Shown piece after piece: positions 61,200-64,000 of a stretch of DNA of 64,000 bases. Both the position numbers and the translations under genes were made by a program. The stretch comes from an uncultured delta proteobacterium (lineage in GTDB: Bacteria > Desulfobacterota > Desulfovibrionia > Desulfovibrionales > Desulfovibrionaceae): positions 62,001-126,000 of the forward strand of contig CAILNX010000016.1 of the NCBI GenBank assembly GCA_903835685.1, in the 5' to 3' direction. The notes beneath the pieces were generated by a model. It ran no database searches. It was not told where the DNA came from and saw nothing but the letters and a program-made list of their open reading frames with translations. The number at the start of each line of letters is the position of its first letter. Position 1 is the stretch's first letter.

Positions 61200-62066
61200 A
61201 TGAGCGCCATCCAGAATCGCTACGAATTCGTGCTCTTTTTCGACGTGGAGAACGGCAACCCCAACGGCGACCCGGACGCGGGCAACATGCCCCGCATTGA
61301 CCCGGAAACCAACCATGGGCTGGTCACGGACGTGTGCCTCAAACGCAAGGTGCGCAACTTCGTGGAACTGGCCAAGGAGAACAAAACTCCCTTTGAAATC
61401 TACGTGCGCGAAAAGGCCGTGCTCACCACCACTCAGGGCCGGGCGCACCAGGCTGTGTCCGCCGAGGGACAGGCGGCCGGAGACACCATCGCCCTGGCCC
61501 GCAAATGGATGTGCGCCAATTTCTACGACGTGAGGGCCTTCGGGGCGGTGATGTCTCTGAAGGAGAACAACTGCGGCCAGGTGCGCGGTCCCGTCCAACT
61601 GGCCTTCGCCCGCAGCGTGGAGCCCGTGGTGCCGATGGACGTGACCATCACCCGCATGGCCGTGGCCACGGAAAAGGAGGCCCAGGCCCAGAGCGGGGAC
61701 AACCGGACCATGGGCCGCAAGCATATCGTGCCCTATGGGCTCTATCGGGCCGAGGGCTTCATCTCCGCGCCCCTGGCGGCCCAGACCGGGTTTTCCGACG
61801 AGGACCTGGCCTTGTTCTGGCAGGCCCTGACCAACATGTTCGACCACGACCGCAGCGCGGCCCGGGGCAAGATGGCCGCCCGCAAGCTCTTCGTGTTCAA
61901 GCACGACTCGGCCCTGGGCAGCGCTCCGGCCCACAAGCTCTTCGATCTCATCAGGGACGAGCGGGTCACGGACAAGACAGCACCCGCTCGCGGGATCGTT
62001 GACTACGCCATCACCGTGAACAAGGCTGGCCTGCCCCAAGGGGTGACGCTGGAGGAAAAAATCTAG
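61200..62066 (+). CDS. cas7c: Cas7c (Csd2), Cascade backbone subunit
   Basis: 288 residues of the Csd2/Csh2 family: EFVLFFDVENGNPNGDPDAGNMPR at the start (key NGNPNGDPDAGN), DVRAFGAVMS mid-protein, RKHIVPYGLYRAEGF and FDHDRSAARG. It forms the crRNA-binding filament. AUG starts three bases after the cas8c stop. Confidence 0.97.
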   Translation: MSAIQNRYEFVLFFDVENGNPNGDPDAGNMPRIDPETNHGLVTDVCLKRKVRNFVELAKENKTPFEIYVREKAVLTTTQGRAHQAVSAEGQAAGDTIALARKWMCANFYDVRAFGAVMSLKENNCGQVRGPVQLAFARSVEPVVPMDVTITRMAVATEKEAQAQSGDNRTMGRKHIVPYGLYRAEGFISAPLAAQTGFSDEDLALFWQALTNMFDHDRSAARGKMAARKLFVFKHDSALGSAPAHKLFDLIRDERVTDKTAPARGIVDYAITVNKAGLPQGVTLEEKI

Positions 62067-62074
62067 GACCTTCC

Positions 62075-62740
62075 ATGTATCCAGAAGACGCCCTCCTCCC
62101 CCTGTCCGGGCTCCAGCACCTGCTCTTTTGCGAGCGGCAGTGCGCGCTGATCCATGTGGAGGGGCAGTGGCTGGAGAACCGATTCACGGCCGAGGGCCGG
62201 GTGGGGCACGAGCGGGTGCATCAGGGCGGGGGCCGGACAGCGCCGGGCGTGCGCACGGCCTACTCCCTGGCCCTTCGCTCGCTTGAACTCGGGCTGTCCG
62301 GCATGGCCGACGCAGTAGAGTTCCATGCGCCCGGACCGGAGGAGCCCAGAGGTGTGGCTTGGCGGCCATTTCCCGTGGAGCACAAGAGGGGCCGCCCCAA
62401 GAAGAACGATTGCGACCGGGTGCAACTCTGCGCCCAGGCCATGTGTATGGAGGAGATGCTGGGTCTGGCCGTGCCCGCCGGGGCGCTCTTCTACGGGACC
62501 ACCCGGCGCAGGCAGGACGTGGCCTTTGATCCGGCCTTGCGCCAGACCACCCGGGAGGCTGCCCGGCGCTTTCACGAACTGGTCGAGTCCGGCCGAACTC
62601 CTGTGGCCGAGTATGCGCCGGAAAAATGCGGGGCTTGTTCGCTTGAACCCATCTGCCTGCCCAAAAAAACCGATGGCCGGGGCGGGGTGCAGGCCTACCT
62701 GGCCCGGGCCATGAACCCGCCTTTGGAGGCCCCCGAATGA
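62075..62740 (+). CDS. cas4: Cas4 (RecB-like nuclease in adaptation)
   Basis: 221 residues. Cysteines in FCERQCAL (about 18-25) and CGACSLEPIC (about 189-198) coordinate the 4Fe-4S cluster; a RecB motif lies in FPVEHKRGRPKKND. It trims prespacers and selects PAM-compatible ends with Cas1-Cas2. Overlaps the cas1 start by four bases. Confidence 0.95.
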   Translation: MYPEDALLPLSGLQHLLFCERQCALIHVEGQWLENRFTAEGRVGHERVHQGGGRTAPGVRTAYSLALRSLELGLSGMADAVEFHAPGPEEPRGVAWRPFPVEHKRGRPKKNDCDRVQLCAQAMCMEEMLGLAVPAGALFYGTTRRRQDVAFDPALRQTTREAARRFHELVESGRTPVAEYAPEKCGACSLEPICLPKKTDGRGGVQAYLARAMNPPLEAPE

Positions 62741-63768
62741 AAAAGCTGCTGAACACCCTGTTTGTGACCCTCCAGGGGGCCAGCGTGGTCAAGGAGGGAG
62801 AGACCGTGGTGGTGCGCGAAGAGGGAACGGAACGCCTGCGCGTACCGGTGCATGGCCTGGGCGGACTGGTCACGTTCGGCCAGGTGTGGTGCAGCCCGCA
62901 GCTTCTGTTTCTGTGCGCCGAACGGGGTGTCGGGGTCAGCTTTCTGTCCGAGAACGGCCGGTTTCTGGCTCGGGTTGCTGGACCGGTCAGCGGCAATGTG
63001 CTGCTGCGCCGGGAACAGTACCGTTGGGCCGACGACCCGGTGCGTTCGGCCTCAGTGGCTCGGGACCTTCTCGTTGGCAAGCTGGCCAATGCCCGCACCG
63101 TGCTGCTGCGCGCCTGCCGGGACCACGGGGGGAAATCCGGCCAGACCGTGTTGGCGGACGCAGCCACGCGCCTGGGGGACGGCTTAACCCGCCTGGGCCT
63201 GGAGAAATCCCTGGACGGGCTGCGGGGCATCGAGGGCGAGGGGGCCAACGTCTATTTTGGGGCCTTTGACGCGCTCATCACCACCCAGGACCCGGTCATG
63301 CGCTTCACCACCCGAAGCCGCAGGCCGCCACTGGACCCCATGAACTGTCTCCTCTCGTTCTTGTATACACTTTTGATGCATGACGTTCGTTCGGCTCTGG
63401 AGGGGGTGGGACTGGACCCGGGTGTGGGCTTTCTGCACCGGGACCGGCCGGGGCGGCCTGGACTAGCCCTGGACCTGATGGAAGAACTGCGGCCGGTGCT
63501 GGCGGATCGTGTGGCGCTCTCGCTGGTGAACCTGGGCCAACTCCGGGGACGGGATTTCCGCAAGGGCGAAAGCGGCGGGGTGCTGCTCACTGATGAGGCC
63601 CGCAAGCAGGTGCTCATGGCCTATCAGAAGCGGAAGCAGGAGGAGCTGATGCACCCGTATCTCAAGGAGCGCCTGGCGGCCGGGCTGCTGTGCCACATCC
63701 AGGCGCTTCTGCTGGCTCGGCACATCCGGGGGGACTTGGATGGGTATCCGGCGTTTTTGTGGAAGTAG
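62737..63768 (+). CDS. cas1: Cas1 integrase
   Basis: 343 residues, type I-C Cas1. Catalytic Glu in GIEGEGANVYFG (about 170), His and Asp in HRDRPGRPGLALDLMEELRP (about 230-250). The integrase of new spacers in the Cas1-Cas2 complex. The stop is nine bases before the cas2 start, and GGAGGGGG precedes it. Confidence 0.97.
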   Translation: MKKLLNTLFVTLQGASVVKEGETVVVREEGTERLRVPVHGLGGLVTFGQVWCSPQLLFLCAERGVGVSFLSENGRFLARVAGPVSGNVLLRREQYRWADDPVRSASVARDLLVGKLANARTVLLRACRDHGGKSGQTVLADAATRLGDGLTRLGLEKSLDGLRGIEGEGANVYFGAFDALITTQDPVMRFTTRSRRPPLDPMNCLLSFLYTLLMHDVRSALEGVGLDPGVGFLHRDRPGRPGLALDLMEELRPVLADRVALSLVNLGQLRGRDFRKGESGGVLLTDEARKQVLMAYQKRKQEELMHPYLKERLAAGLLCHIQALLLARHIRGDLDGYPAFLWK

Positions 63769-63777
63769 GAGGGGGCC

Positions 63778-64000
63778 ATGCTCGTGCTGGTGAGCTATGA
63801 TGTGAGCCTGATGGAAGACGGCGGCGCGCGCCGGTTGCGCCGGGTGGCCAAGGCCTGCCGGGATTTTGGGCAGCGCGTGCAGTATTCCGTGTTCGAGTGC
63901 ATCGTGGACCCGGCGCAGTGGACCCGCCTACGGGCTCGCCTCATGTCGGAAATTGACCCGGAGCAGGACAGCCTCAGGTTCTATTTTTTGGGCTCGAATT
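63778..64000 (+). CDS. cas2: Cas2, 3' partial
   Basis: 74 codons are visible before the window ends. The N-terminal ferredoxin-like strand MLVLVSYDVSL with the family Asp, then RRLRRVAKACRDFGQRVQYSVFEC. Cas2 bridges Cas1 dimers in spacer integration. The gene continues beyond the window. Confidence 0.95.
   Translation, partial: MLVLVSYDVSLMEDGGARRLRRVAKACRDFGQRVQYSVFECIVDPAQWTRLRARLMSEIDPEQDSLRFYFLGSN

Noticed and set aside
54607-64000. Second copy of the tRNA-Pro 3' end marking the far boundary of an island
   Set aside because: I looked for the T-arm and acceptor sequence (GGTTCAAATC with CATCCCGACCA) and did not find it before 64.0 kb.

Overview
The window comes from a high-GC sulfate-reducing deltaproteobacterium, most likely a member of Desulfovibrionaceae (inference). 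The decisive marker is a minus-strand dissimilatory sulfite reductase operon, dsrA-dsrB-dsrD followed by a CbiA/CobB-type amidase (dsrN), at about 49.9-54.2 kb. GC-rich codon usage, large multi-domain sensory proteins, a TPR protein with a pseudo-receiver domain and a hemerythrin-like protein fit the same group.

Layout. 0-3.9 kb: the 3' end of an M23-like peptidase gene, a secreted formylglycine-generating-enzyme-like protein, an AT-richer gap and two uncharacterised genes. 4.0-7.7 kb: a signalling cluster of GAF-GAF-PAS-nucleotide cyclase, PilZ and HDOD proteins. 7.7-9.3 kb: two toxin-antitoxin modules (HigBA-like and DinJ/YafQ-like). The first is bracketed by a 71-bp duplication of the end of the HDOD gene. 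9.3-17.7 kb: an MBL-fold hydrolase, a degenerate polysaccharide-deacetylase-like protein and a 1998-residue CheB-CheR-PAS-kinase-receiver protein. 18.0-26.5 kb: one 2818-residue FecR/RTX/FG-GAP protein, probably a type I secreted adhesin. 26.6-35.8 kb: an RRM protein, an ADP-ribosylglycohydrolase-like protein lacking its usual metal-binding residues, YefM-YoeB, hemerythrin, TPR and hybrid kinase genes, a Rap1a-like periplasmic protein and a type II asparaginase.

35.8-47.3 kb is a layered integration site at tRNA-Leu(CAA). The intact tRNA (47184-47270, minus) and a 58-bp exact copy of its 3' part (38416-38473) bracket an 8.8-kb element. It carries a tyrosine integrase, a prim-pol/helicase replication protein next to an iteron-like repeat field, several helix-turn-helix or Cys-rich small proteins and no visible structural, conjugation or packaging genes. 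That is the architecture of a minimal phage satellite or replicating island. A third, degenerate att-like sequence at 35832 suggests an older island (Fic protein and small secreted or anchored proteins) stacked beside it. A 27-bp arm-type repeat lies just inside both ends of the 8.8-kb element, and a 25-bp match occurs again, inverted, just downstream of tRNA-Pro(GGG) at 54.66 kb. A related element may therefore have used that tRNA too.

47.4-54.2 kb is core genome: lgt, a hypothetical gene, a HEPN/MNT pair and the dsr operon. After tRNA-Pro come a hypothetical gene and an ArdC/ImmA-like metallopeptidase, then a type I-C CRISPR-Cas operon (cas3-cas5c-cas8c-cas7c-cas4-cas1-cas2). The window ends inside cas2. 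No CRISPR array lies inside the window; it would be expected beyond cas2.
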